Source: an uncultured Lachnospiraceae bacterium
GTDB lineage: Bacteria > Bacillota > Clostridia > Lachnospirales > Lachnospiraceae
Assembly (NCBI GenBank): GCA_947625135.1
Contig: CANQNE010000013.1
Span: forward strand, 1-59,002
Length of the DNA stretch: 59,002 nucleotides
Direction: 5' to 3'
Part shown: in pieces, positions 27,162-34,839 of the stretch
Layout: each line of letters opens with the position of its first letter
Position numbering within the stretch: the first letter of the stretch is position 1
The notes under the pieces: generated by a model
The model's database searches: none
The model's input: only the letters and a program-made list of their open reading frames with translations
What the model was told of the DNA's origin: nothing
Position numbers and translations under genes: made by a program

Positions 27162-27246
27162 GATAACGTGAAAGAAAAAACTATCGTTTCATATTGTTGA
27201 CTATTTTTTATTTGGCAACGTATGTTTATAATAAGAGGTGAGAACA

Positions 27247-27987
27247 CTGAAAATAGAAATGATCAATGAAAACCAGATCCGCTGTACGCTGACAAAGGAA
27301 GATCTGATCAGCCGGCATTTGAAGATCAGCGAACTGGCATACGGTTCCGATAAAGCCAAATTACTGTTTCGGGAAATGATGCAGCAGGCGGCCAGGGATT
27401 ACGGCTTTGTGGCAGAGGACATTCCCCTGATGATCGAAGCCATTCCCATGTCCTCCGAATGTATCGTTCTTGTGATCACCAAAGTCACCGACCCCGAGGA
27501 ATTAGATACCCGGTTTTCCAAATTTACGCCTTATGAAAATGAAGAAGACGTGGATGATTCGCTGATGTCCAATATGGAGCATATACGGGTTCCCGAGACG
27601 CCGGAGGATGTGATCGACTTTTTTAAACGGCTGTATGAACATGTGGACAGACAGCGGAAGAAAGAACCGGCCAGAGATCTATTCGGTCAGTATGGCTCCA
27701 ACGCGATCGCCACTTTTCCAGATCTGGAAAGTCTTACCAAGATGGCGAAGGATCTAAACGGCCGCTACCACGGGAACAATTCCCTGTTCCGGGCGCCGGG
27801 CAGCAGCGAATATACTCTGGTGATGGAAAGCAAACCCCACACCAAGGAAGAATTCAGCCGTTTCTGTTTTATGATCCCCGAGTATGGCACCGCCAAGGTC
27901 AATATCAACGGAAGCGACGCCCATATTCTGGAACACTACCAGCCCATTATCAAAAACGAAGCGCTGCAGGTTTTAGCCAACCTTTAA
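27247..27987 (+). CDS. mecA: MecA-family ClpC adaptor protein, likely CTG start
   Basis: A protein of 246 residues if started at CTG. MecA bridges substrates to the ClpCP protease. The N-terminal substrate domain begins KIEMINENQIRCTLTKEDL, a hallmark of the family; a charged acidic linker follows (about 90-145), and the C-terminal ClpC-binding domain has FPDLESLTKMAKDL, YTLVMESKPHTKEEF and the YGTAK segment. The start codon is unusual. AGAGGTGA ends 5 nt before CTG (27247), giving a family-like MKIE start. The only near alternatives are GTG 27238, which is inside that ribosome site, and ATG 27259, which is too far from it and would cut the first beta strand. Confidence 0.85.
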   Translation: MKIEMINENQIRCTLTKEDLISRHLKISELAYGSDKAKLLFREMMQQAARDYGFVAEDIPLMIEAIPMSSECIVLVITKVTDPEELDTRFSKFTPYENEEDVDDSLMSNMEHIRVPETPEDVIDFFKRLYEHVDRQRKKEPARDLFGQYGSNAIATFPDLESLTKMAKDLNGRYHGNNSLFRAPGSSEYTLVMESKPHTKEEFSRFCFMIPEYGTAKVNINGSDAHILEHYQPIIKNEALQVLANL

Positions 27988-28027
27988 TCTGCAACCGCTC
28001 TGTTATATAGACAAAGGAGGTAAAACA

Positions 28028-28240
28028 ATGGCTAAGACTGTCAATCAAGATATGATCATTGCCGAGATTCTTGATGTAGATCCTGCAATGGCTGATATTC
28101 TGCAGGCCGCAGGCATGCACTGTGTATTCTGCCCTTCCCAGAGCGGAGAGACCCTTGCGCAGGCATCTATGGTACACGGCATGGATCCTGAAGCACTGGT
28201 TGCAAAAATGAATGAATATTTAGCTGCAAAAGAGGCTTAA
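28028..28240 (+). CDS. DUF1858-domain small protein with CxxC-like motif
   Basis: A 70-residue protein matching the DUF1858 / hybrid-cluster-associated disulfide domain: VNQDMIIAEILDVDPAMADIL, AAGMHCVFCPSQSGETLAQA. The CVFC pair is the candidate redox or metal site. DUF1858 domains often sit beside anaerobic redox enzymes; here it follows mecA by 40 nt with an AAAGGAGG ribosome site, and may be co-transcribed. Function unknown. Confidence 0.88.
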   Translation: MAKTVNQDMIIAEILDVDPAMADILQAAGMHCVFCPSQSGETLAQASMVHGMDPEALVAKMNEYLAAKEA

Positions 28241-28253
28241 TGACAGAAATAGT

Positions 28254-28307
28254 AAAGGCCGGGCAAAGCCAGACGGATCGTCTGCTTTTCCCGGCCTTTC
28301 TTCTTTG
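28254..28307 (+). terminator. Strong terminator after the DUF1858 gene
   Basis: AAAGGCCGGG (28254-28263) pairs perfectly with CCCGGCCTTT (28290-28299), with further inner pairing AAAGC/GCTTT and AGAC/GTCT, followed by CTTCTTTG. Confidence 0.8.
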
Positions 28308-28339
28308 CTGCCCTGCACCCGCATGAACAGCCTGCTGTT

Positions 28340-31300
28340 TTACTTTACTTCAAAATCACTTTCCCGCAGCAATATATTGCCATTATCATCCACATTTTTC
28401 ATCAACAGGTTTTCAAAGAAGGATCTCACGCCCTTCTTTTTTTCGTTGACCGTAATGGCCCGGTTAATGATCTCTTTCACATCTCCAAGCATCACTGCTT
28501 CACGGTTTTTCTTTGCACCCGCCAGCTTCGTGTATAATGCCAGAATACCCATTTCATCTATCGTATATCCCTTTGTCTCCGCGTATGCTTTGGCAAATTC
28601 CACAAGCTCATTGTTATTGTAGCTATGCAGCTGAAATCTGTAGGCAAAATGATCTGCCAGATTCTTGTGCTTTTCCAATAACTCCGCTACCGGTTCCGTC
28701 TCGCCGATCAGGATCACACGCACTTTTCTTGCGTAAGCGTCCAAAAGCTGTGCCAGCTTCTCACAGGATTCTTCCTTCAGATCCTCCGCCCGCTCAATGA
28801 GCAGCGCGCCTTCTTCCACTTTTGCAAAAACAACGTCTATGGGTTTGTTATTCAATGTCCCCGCGGGCAGCTTCGCAATCTTTCTGGACACGTTTGCGTC
28901 TGCTTTTGTGATCGTCTTCATCAAACGCAGCGCCAGTGACGCCCTTCCTGTTCCCGGTGCGCCGGTGATGACAAAACTCTCCCCATTATCCTTCTCCCGC
29001 TGCAAGAAGTCGGTAATCTGATCCTCCACGCCGCTGAATTTCATGAAATAAGAGAGGATCCTCTTCTGCTCTTCATCAATACCGTTTCTGTTTTCAGTCT
29101 GGGATTCCTCCGGAGCTTCTTCCGGCTCTTCCTGAACTTCGGTGTCCTCCGGTTCTTCCTGAGTTTCGGTTTCTTCGGCCTCGGTTTCGGTTTCCGCTTC
29201 AGTCTCCTGTGCTTCGGCTTCTTCAGTTTCCGCTACATCCTCTGCCTCTGCAGGTTCCGATTCCGGTTCTTCAGCAAGGGGCTCCTCGTCAAAGGCTTCG
29301 GTTTCCGCTTCGTCTGTTTCTGATTCTGGCTTCTCTTCTTCCGCCGTCGCAGCCGCCTCTTCCATTGCCATCTCTTCTACCACTGCTGTTTTCAGTTCTT
29401 CCTGAACTTCGGCTTCTTCCGGCTCAACCTCGGCTTCAGTTTCAGTCTCTTGCGCCTCGGTCTCTTCGACTTCAAGTTCTTCCTGAACTTCGGGCTCTTC
29501 CTGAACTTCAGACTCTTCCGGTTCGGCCTCAGCTTCGATTTCTTCGGCCTCGGCCTCGGCTTCCGCTTCAGTCTCCTGTATTTCGGCTTCTTCAGCTTCT
29601 GCTACATCCTCTACCTCGGCAGATTCCGATTCCGGTTCTTCAGCAAGGGACTCCTCGTCAAGGGCTTCGGTTTCCGCTTCTGGCTTCTCTTCTTCCGCCG
29701 TCGCAGCCGCCTCTTCCACTGCTATCTCTTCTACCACTGCTGTTTTCAGTTCTTCCTGAACTTCGGCTTCTTCCGGCTCCGCTTTTGCAGCTGCTGCCTC
29801 GGCTTCCGCCTCCGATTCTACATCTGTCTGTGTCAAAAGCTCCGACAACTGGGAAATCATATTTTCCAAATCCGCTTTCGACTCCAGTTTGGAACCCATC
29901 AGCGTCTGCGCCTTTTCCAAAATCTGCTGTGTAGACAATTCCTCCGGCTCTATCGTGACCTCTTCCCGTTCACTGATATAGGGAACTACAACGGAAAGCT
30001 GGTCAATATACTCTTCCGCCTGCTCCAGCGCTTTCTTTTTTACCTCGATCAACTGCTTCTGCTCTTCCGCCTGCAGCAGATCTTCAATGCGCATCTGGCC
30101 GGTGATCTGTTTCTCTACCTGCTTTTGTTCTTCGATCATCATGCGCATCTGGCCGTCGTATTCTTCACCCAGAAGCCGCTGCATCTTGCCGTCTATGATC
30201 TCTGCTTCATCCGCCAAAGGCGTGCTGCTTTCCTCTTTTTCTTCCTGCTCCATCGCCTCCTGCACTTGCTGAATATTCAGTCGCTTGGTCTGGATCAACT
30301 TGGGAATATTGCTTTCCTCCATACTCTTATTGATCGTTTCCATCGTTTTTTCGACTTCTTCTTTTTCCGTGGCATTCATGATGGCGCGAATACTCTTTGC
30401 CAGCTCCTTCTGCAGATTGATCGTATCATAACGGCTGACAATCACCGGCCTGATCTGTACGTCATAATCCGGCTCTCTGGCGATCACAGTCACTCCTTTT
30501 GACCGCCTTGATTTTGTTCCGGAATTCATTCTGAACATTCTGCGGAAAGCACTTTCCTTCTTTTCAAAGGATTCCTCGTCTTCCGGCGTGGTATCGTCCT
30601 CCGGAGGATTTTCCCGCTCATAATCGTCGTCAAACTCATATTCCGGTTCTTTCTCCTTCACGTCATCCTCATATTCAGGCTCATAACCGTCAGTCTCATC
30701 CTCTTCTTCCCGAGCCCGTATATCCAGATTATCCACGTCTCCTATAAAAGCCCTTTCCTCGGACAGATCTTCATTTATAAATTCATCTACCGGCGACGTC
30801 CGGATAAAATCATCCTCATACTGCTTCTGCGCTCTGACCTTCGGTCTCCTGCCGCCCAGAATCATGGCGATATTTTCCGCCAAAATATCGGATTCCGTGG
30901 GTTCATTTCCATAAATCAGATTTTTTCCGGAGCGCTCTCTCCCACCAGACACCTCTTGTGCCCCTGTCTCCGATGCTGTCTCCTGTAATGCAGCCGCTTT
31001 TTCCGCTGACTCTGTTTCCTCTGCTGACGCCTGCGAAGCAGCCGCTTCTTCTGCCTCTGTCTCCGATGCTGCCGCCTGTAAAACAGCCGCTTCTTCCGCT
31101 TCCGCTGTCTCTGCTGCAGACGCCCGCAAAACAGCCGCTTCTTCCGCTGCTTCAGTCTCCTCTGCTGTTGCCCGCAAAACAGCCGCTTCTTCTGCCTCTG
31201 TCTCCGATGCTGCCGCCCGCGAAGCAGCCGCTTTCCGCTCCGGCATCTTGATCTCCGGGGCCTCCAACTTCGGTGCCTTTAATTCTCGGGGCACCTTTAC

Positions 31301-32269
31301 GATCAGCTCAGGGAATGTTTCCTGCCCGATAAATGCGCCGTCTTCTCTTTCTTCCGCCACCGCATCCTCGGCAGCCTCCTCCTCGGCGGCCTCCTGCAAA
31401 AGCTGCGCCGCCTTTGCCTCTCTTGCCGCGTTCAGCGCCGTCTGTCTTGCCCTTTCCAGCTGAGAATCCTCTTTCTGATCCCCGCCGCCGTGCCGGCGAA
31501 CAAAAGTCTCTCTTTCAAGATCTCTTTCCTTTTGCCTTGCTTCCTCCTGCTGCCGCAGACTTGCAAACTCCTCCTGCGCCTTCAGCCGCTTTTGCTCCGC
31601 CTCTGATCTCTGACTGATGGTTTCCTGCGCCTTATGCGGCTCAGGGGCAGTCTCGTCCAGCTTCTGCTGCTGCTCTTTTGTCAGAGGCTGATACTGCTTT
31701 TTCAGCTGCAGCGCCTTTTTCACATAACGGCCGCTGCCGAACCACAGATTGATCTCATCACATTCCGCTACACATTTATCGATCATGCCCGCCTGGCTGT
31801 ACAGCTTCGCCAGCTCATAAGCCCAGCGCTCATGGTAATCCGCTTCCTTCAGCTCCTCCAAAATGCTGATCAGTGTCTCCGGGGCCGAACCTCTGGCCTG
31901 ATAAATCTTATACCGAAGCACGTACAGGTTTACGTCGTAAGGAGCAATCTCCTGATATTCCTTATAAAAATGGATACTGTCTTCATAGTCCCGCAATTTT
32001 ATAGACAACTCCGCAAGCCGGTAAATCACAATACGGCTCTGGGGCTGCAGACGATATGCCCGCAGATAGATCGCTTTGCTGTCCTCAAAAAAACCGCACC
32101 GCTCATACACCTCTCCCACAAGGCAGAGCATGTTGATGTTTTTGGACCGGTCCCAGTCAATGGTGTTTGCGATTTCCATGGCTTCCCGGTACTGTTCAAA
32201 ATTCATGAGTTTTTTGATCTGTTCGTATTTTACTTTAATCTCATAGCGTTCCACTTCATCCATCTCCAT
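28340..32269 (-). CDS. TPR protein with acidic repeat region and AAA-like C-terminal domain
   Basis: A 1309-residue cytoplasmic protein without signal or membrane segments. Residues 1-215 are tetratricopeptide repeats (EQYREAMEIAN, EDSKAIYLRAYRLQP, EDSIHFYKEYQEIAP). Residues 215-330 are Gln/Glu/Lys-rich coiled coil. Residues about 345-437 are imperfect ~19-residue Ala/Glu repeats (EEAAVLRA..ETEA). A second acidic block holds a 118-residue tandem duplication (833-950 and from 951). The last ~240 residues resemble a CbbX/SpoVK-type AAA+ module, but Walker A reads GAPGTGRAS (Lys replaced by Arg, about 1106) and the Walker B position reads ALLIER (DE replaced by ER, about 1155). A scaffold with a non-canonical or inactive ATPase domain is inferred. 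I do not know its function; it lies between tadA and the DUF1858 gene. Confidence 0.8.
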   Translation of the reverse strand: MEMDEVERYEIKVKYEQIKKLMNFEQYREAMEIANTIDWDRSKNINMLCLVGEVYERCGFFEDSKAIYLRAYRLQPQSRIVIYRLAELSIKLRDYEDSIHFYKEYQEIAPYDVNLYVLRYKIYQARGSAPETLISILEELKEADYHERWAYELAKLYSQAGMIDKCVAECDEINLWFGSGRYVKKALQLKKQYQPLTKEQQQKLDETAPEPHKAQETISQRSEAEQKRLKAQEEFASLRQQEEARQKERDLERETFVRRHGGGDQKEDSQLERARQTALNAAREAKAAQLLQEAAEEEAAEDAVAEEREDGAFIGQETFPELIVKVPRELKAPKLEAPEIKMPERKAAASRAAASETEAEEAAVLRATAEETEAAEEAAVLRASAAETAEAEEAAVLQAAASETEAEEAAASQASAEETESAEKAAALQETASETGAQEVSGGRERSGKNLIYGNEPTESDILAENIAMILGGRRPKVRAQKQYEDDFIRTSPVDEFINEDLSEERAFIGDVDNLDIRAREEEDETDGYEPEYEDDVKEKEPEYEFDDDYERENPPEDDTTPEDEESFEKKESAFRRMFRMNSGTKSRRSKGVTVIAREPDYDVQIRPVIVSRYDTINLQKELAKSIRAIMNATEKEEVEKTMETINKSMEESNIPKLIQTKRLNIQQVQEAMEQEEKEESSTPLADEAEIIDGKMQRLLGEEYDGQMRMMIEEQKQVEKQITGQMRIEDLLQAEEQKQLIEVKKKALEQAEEYIDQLSVVVPYISEREEVTIEPEELSTQQILEKAQTLMGSKLESKADLENMISQLSELLTQTDVESEAEAEAAAAKAEPEEAEVQEELKTAVVEEIAVEEAAATAEEEKPEAETEALDEESLAEEPESESAEVEDVAEAEEAEIQETEAEAEAEAEEIEAEAEPEESEVQEEPEVQEELEVEETEAQETETEAEVEPEEAEVQEELKTAVVEEMAMEEAAATAEEEKPESETDEAETEAFDEEPLAEEPESEPAEAEDVAETEEAEAQETEAETETEAEETETQEEPEDTEVQEEPEEAPEESQTENRNGIDEEQKRILSYFMKFSGVEDQITDFLQREKDNGESFVITGAPGTGRASLALRLMKTITKADANVSRKIAKLPAGTLNNKPIDVVFAKVEEGALLIERAEDLKEESCEKLAQLLDAYARKVRVILIGETEPVAELLEKHKNLADHFAYRFQLHSYNNNELVEFAKAYAETKGYTIDEMGILALYTKLAGAKKNREAVMLGDVKEIINRAITVNEKKKGVRSFFENLLMKNVDDNGNILLRESDFEVK
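29180..29773 (-). repeat. 354-nt in-frame tandem duplication in the TPR-AAA gene
   Basis: Copy A (29773-29420) and copy B (from 29419) are 354 nt, exactly 118 codons, apart; for example CCGCCGTCGCAGCCGCCTC recurs at 29341 and 29695. Copy B has a small insertion (around 29310) and fades at about 29180. Both encode Glu/Ala/Thr-rich sequence. Confidence 0.85.
30958..31235 (-). repeat. Imperfect ~19-codon Ala/Glu repeats in the TPR-AAA gene
   Basis: About five units encode variants of EEAAVLRASAEETEA. DNA units share AAACAGCCGCTTCTTC and GTCTCCGATGCTGCCGCC. Unit length varies (about 17-20 codons), consistent with slippage or unequal exchange. Confidence 0.75.
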
Positions 32270-32334
32270 CCCTGTGCGAACTATAAATACCTGATTTTAT
32301 CTTATCATAATCGACTTTCCTTGTCAAAACAAAG

Positions 32335-32847
32335 TCAGCTTTCCGGTGGGTTTTGTCGAACATTGGCAGCCTCTTCTTTTTCTTTTTTATTTCGGAGGCG
32401 CAGCCGGGTAAAAAATGATTTCAGAATATCCGCGCACTGTGTTTCCAGTACGCCGGATTCAAACTCTACCTGATGGTTGAACCCCGGTTCCTGCAGGATG
32501 TTCAGGACGGAACCCCCGCATCCCGCTTTGGGATTCATGGCTCCCGCCACCACCCGCTTTATCCGTGCCTGCACAATGGCGCCGGCACACATGGGGCAGG
32601 GCTCCAGCGTAATATAAGCGGTACAGTCTTCCAGCCGCCAGTCCCCGATCACCTTGCTTGCTTTTTTGATGGCGGTGATCTCCGCATGGGATAACGTGCT
32701 TTTATCTGTATTTCTGCGGTTATATCCCCGGCCGATGATCCGGCCTTCATAAACGATCACGCATCCGATGGGGACCTCCCCCAGCGCAAGGGCCTTCTCC
32801 GCCTGTTTCAACGCCTGTTTCATATAAAATTCATCTGTTTCCAGCAT
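32335..32847 (-). CDS. tadA: tRNA-specific adenosine deaminase
   Basis: A 170-residue zinc deaminase that converts A34 to inosine in tRNA-Arg(ACG). Motifs: YMKQALKQAEKAL, VPIGCVIVYEG, LSHAEITAI (His zinc ligand and catalytic Glu) and LEPCPMCAGAIVQARI (two Cys ligands), then GAMNPKAGCGG. ATG 32847 follows AAAGGGAGGAAGTT. The C-terminal tail after LKSFFTRLR is basic and then disordered. Confidence 0.94.
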   Translation of the reverse strand: MLETDEFYMKQALKQAEKALALGEVPIGCVIVYEGRIIGRGYNRRNTDKSTLSHAEITAIKKASKVIGDWRLEDCTAYITLEPCPMCAGAIVQARIKRVVAGAMNPKAGCGGSVLNILQEPGFNHQVEFESGVLETQCADILKSFFTRLRLRNKKEKEEAANVRQNPPES

Positions 32848-32962
32848 AACTTCCTCCCTTTCGGCAATCCGCCTCGCCCCCTGACAACACACGTACATCC
32901 CGCCGTAACAATTCTTCCTGTCGTAACAATTCTTCCCTCCGCAAAATATCCGTGCCTGTCAT

Positions 32963-32991
32963 TTGACGATTTCCCGGTTATTCAGTATACT
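32963..32991 (+). promoter_or_regulatory. Promoter of the NrdG-like gene with ~240-nt leader
   Basis: TTGACG (32963-32968), 17 bp, TATACT (32986-32991). The -10 overlaps the left arm of the first leader hairpin. The next gene starts at 33238. Confidence 0.6.
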
Positions 32992-33172
32992 ATACATAGC
33001 AAACGCCGGCGGCTTATCCCGTATACTGTTTTGAGCGCCAACAATCTGATCAGTATGCCACAGCAGCGCCGGCGGCTTATCCCGCATACTGTTTTGAACG
33101 CCGACGGCCTGATCAGTATGCCACAGCAGCGCCGGCGGCTTATTCAGTATACCATAGGGAACGCCGGCGGTT
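32983..33172 (+). repeat. 63-nt tandem leader repeats with paired stems
   Basis: CGCCGGCGGCTTAT recurs at 33004, 33067 and 33130, exactly 63 nt apart, with a fourth CGCCGGCGG at 33164. Two units form inverted repeats around it: CAGTATAC (32983-32990) with GTATACTG (33021-33028), and CAGTATGC (33051-33058) with GCATACTG (33084-33091). The stems differ by one compensating pair. The promoter-like TTATTCAGTATAC of 32980 is echoed at 33141. Confidence 0.8.
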
Positions 33173-33237
33173 CAACACATATAGTTTAAACATATTCAAG
33201 AGAATTATTAGTATTATTTTCAAAGGGAGGCATTTCC

Positions 33238-33939
33238 ATGTATATTCATGGGCTCAACAAAACCACTCTGCTGGATTATCCCGGTCATCTGGCCGCCACC
33301 GTTTTTTTCGGGCGCTGTAACTTCCGCTGTCCTTTCTGCCACAACGGCAGTCTGGTGCTGGATCCGGACTCCCAGCCCTCGTTCTCCTTTGAAGAGATTC
33401 TGCAGTTTTTAAAAAAACGCCGCTCCATTCTGGAGGGCGTCTGCATCACCGGCGGCGAACCCACTTTGTGTCCTGATCTTCCTCAGTTTTTGGCGGATAT
33501 TAAAGATATGGGGTATCTGGTAAAGCTGGATACCAACGGCTACCGCCCGCGGACGCTGAAGGAGCTGTGCGGACAGGGGCTGGTGGATATGGTGGCTATG
33601 GACATCAAGTCTTCCCGGGAGCATTACGGCGCCGCCTGCGGCCTTGCCGAACCGGATCTTTCCCTGATCGAGGCTTCTGTGGAATTTCTCCTGAACGGAA
33701 AAATTCCGTATGAATTCCGCACTACTGTAGTGCGGGAATTACATACGGAACAGGATTTTATCTCCATCGGACGCTGGATCGCCGGATGCAGCGCTTATTA
33801 CCTGCAGTCCTTCCGTCCATCCGACGACGTGCTGCAGACAGGATTTTCCTCTTATCCCCCGGAAACGCTGCTGCATTTTCAGTCGATTCTGAAGGAGTAC
33901 ATTCCGAATACGCAGCTGCGCGGCGTTGACATTTCCTGA
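33238..33939 (+). CDS. Radical SAM activase, anaerobic ribonucleotide-reductase activating (NrdG) type
   Basis: A 233-residue radical SAM protein. The [4Fe-4S] motif is CNFRCPFCHN (CxxxCxxC, about residues 27-34); the SAM-binding GGEP is in CITGGEPTLCPDL; LDTNGYRP and VAMDIKSS are further barrel elements. The start (MYIHGLNKTTLLDYPGHLAATVFFGRC) is of the NrdG2-like subfamily annotated as anaerobic RNR activating proteins. No nrdD or other glycyl-radical partner is adjacent, so the substrate is assumed. AAAGGGAGGCATTTCC precedes ATG 33238. The stop is 1 nt from the convergent rsmA stop. Confidence 0.85.
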   Translation: MYIHGLNKTTLLDYPGHLAATVFFGRCNFRCPFCHNGSLVLDPDSQPSFSFEEILQFLKKRRSILEGVCITGGEPTLCPDLPQFLADIKDMGYLVKLDTNGYRPRTLKELCGQGLVDMVAMDIKSSREHYGAACGLAEPDLSLIEASVEFLLNGKIPYEFRTTVVRELHTEQDFISIGRWIAGCSAYYLQSFRPSDDVLQTGFSSYPPETLLHFQSILKEYIPNTQLRGVDIS

Positions 33940-33940
33940 A

Positions 33941-34831
33941 TCAGCGTCCCTGCTTTTCGCCCAGCGCTTCACTGAGCCGGTCACTGAGCCGGGCAAACTG
34001 GGCAAGGGAGAGGGCTTCCCCTCGGACTGCCGCCGGCAGGCCCAGTCCGGCGATCATTTCCCCCAGCTGCTCTTTTGTAAAGGGCAGCTCCATACCGTTT
34101 GCCAATCCGTTTACCAGCGTTTTCCGCCGCTGGTTAAAGGATGCGCGGATCAGTGCAAACATCAGCTGCTCATCCCGCACCGCAACAGCCGGCTGCGGGT
34201 GTTTTTTCAGCCGGATCACCGCCGACCCCACAGTTGGTCTGGGAATAAAACAGTTGGGCGGCACATTGGCGGCAATATAGGGCTCTGCATAATACTGCAC
34301 CGCCAGCGACAGGGCGCCGTAATCCTTGGAGCCGGGCTGCTCCTTCATCCTCCTTGCCACTTCGTTCTGCACCATCACCGTCATGCTCTCCACCGGCGCA
34401 TGGCTCTCAAACAATCCCATAATAATGGGCGTCGTAATATAATAGGGCAGATTGGCTATCACCTTCACCGGTCGTCCGCCGTTTTCCCGTTCCGCCAGTC
34501 CGGCAATATCCACCTTCAGAATATCCTCGTTGATCACCGTCACATTGGGGTATTCCCCCAGCGTGTCTTCCAAAATCGGGATCAGGCTCTTGTCAATCTC
34601 TACCGCCGCCACCCGGCGGGCATAAAAAGCCAGATACTGGGTAAGGGTGCCGATGCCCGGGCCGATCTCCAGCACAAAATCGTCCTTTGTGATCTGCGCC
34701 GCCCGGACGATCTTTTCCAACACATGACTGTCAATGAGAAAATTCTGCCCGTATTTTTTTTGAAAATGAAATCCGTATTTCCGGATCACCCGGAGGGTCT
34801 CCCCGGGGTCCGCCAAAAAAGGTTCTCTCAT
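33941..34831 (-). CDS. rsmA: 16S rRNA A1518/A1519 dimethyltransferase
   Basis: A 296-residue SAM-dependent methyltransferase (KsgA). Motifs: KKYGQNFLIDSHVLEKIV, VLEIGPGIGTLT (SAM loop), AVEIDKSL, and the catalytic NLPYYITTPI (about 148). The C-terminal domain includes FIPRPTVGSAVIRL and FNQRRKTLVNGL. It follows metG by 8 nt, a frequent arrangement in Firmicutes. Confidence 0.95.
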   Translation of the reverse strand: MREPFLADPGETLRVIRKYGFHFQKKYGQNFLIDSHVLEKIVRAAQITKDDFVLEIGPGIGTLTQYLAFYARRVAAVEIDKSLIPILEDTLGEYPNVTVINEDILKVDIAGLAERENGGRPVKVIANLPYYITTPIIMGLFESHAPVESMTVMVQNEVARRMKEQPGSKDYGALSLAVQYYAEPYIAANVPPNCFIPRPTVGSAVIRLKKHPQPAVAVRDEQLMFALIRASFNQRRKTLVNGLANGMELPFTKEQLGEMIAGLGLPAAVRGEALSLAQFARLSDRLSEALGEKQGR

Positions 34832-34839
34832 CTTATCCG

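Noticed and set aside
29209-31251. Plus-strand Leu/Pro- and Phe-rich frames opposite the TPR-AAA gene
   Set aside because: They are the complement of Glu/Ala codon repeats and not independent genes.
32983-33172. CRISPR-like array
   Set aside because: Only three units, no unique spacers, and no cas genes; units are nearly identical over most of 63 nt.
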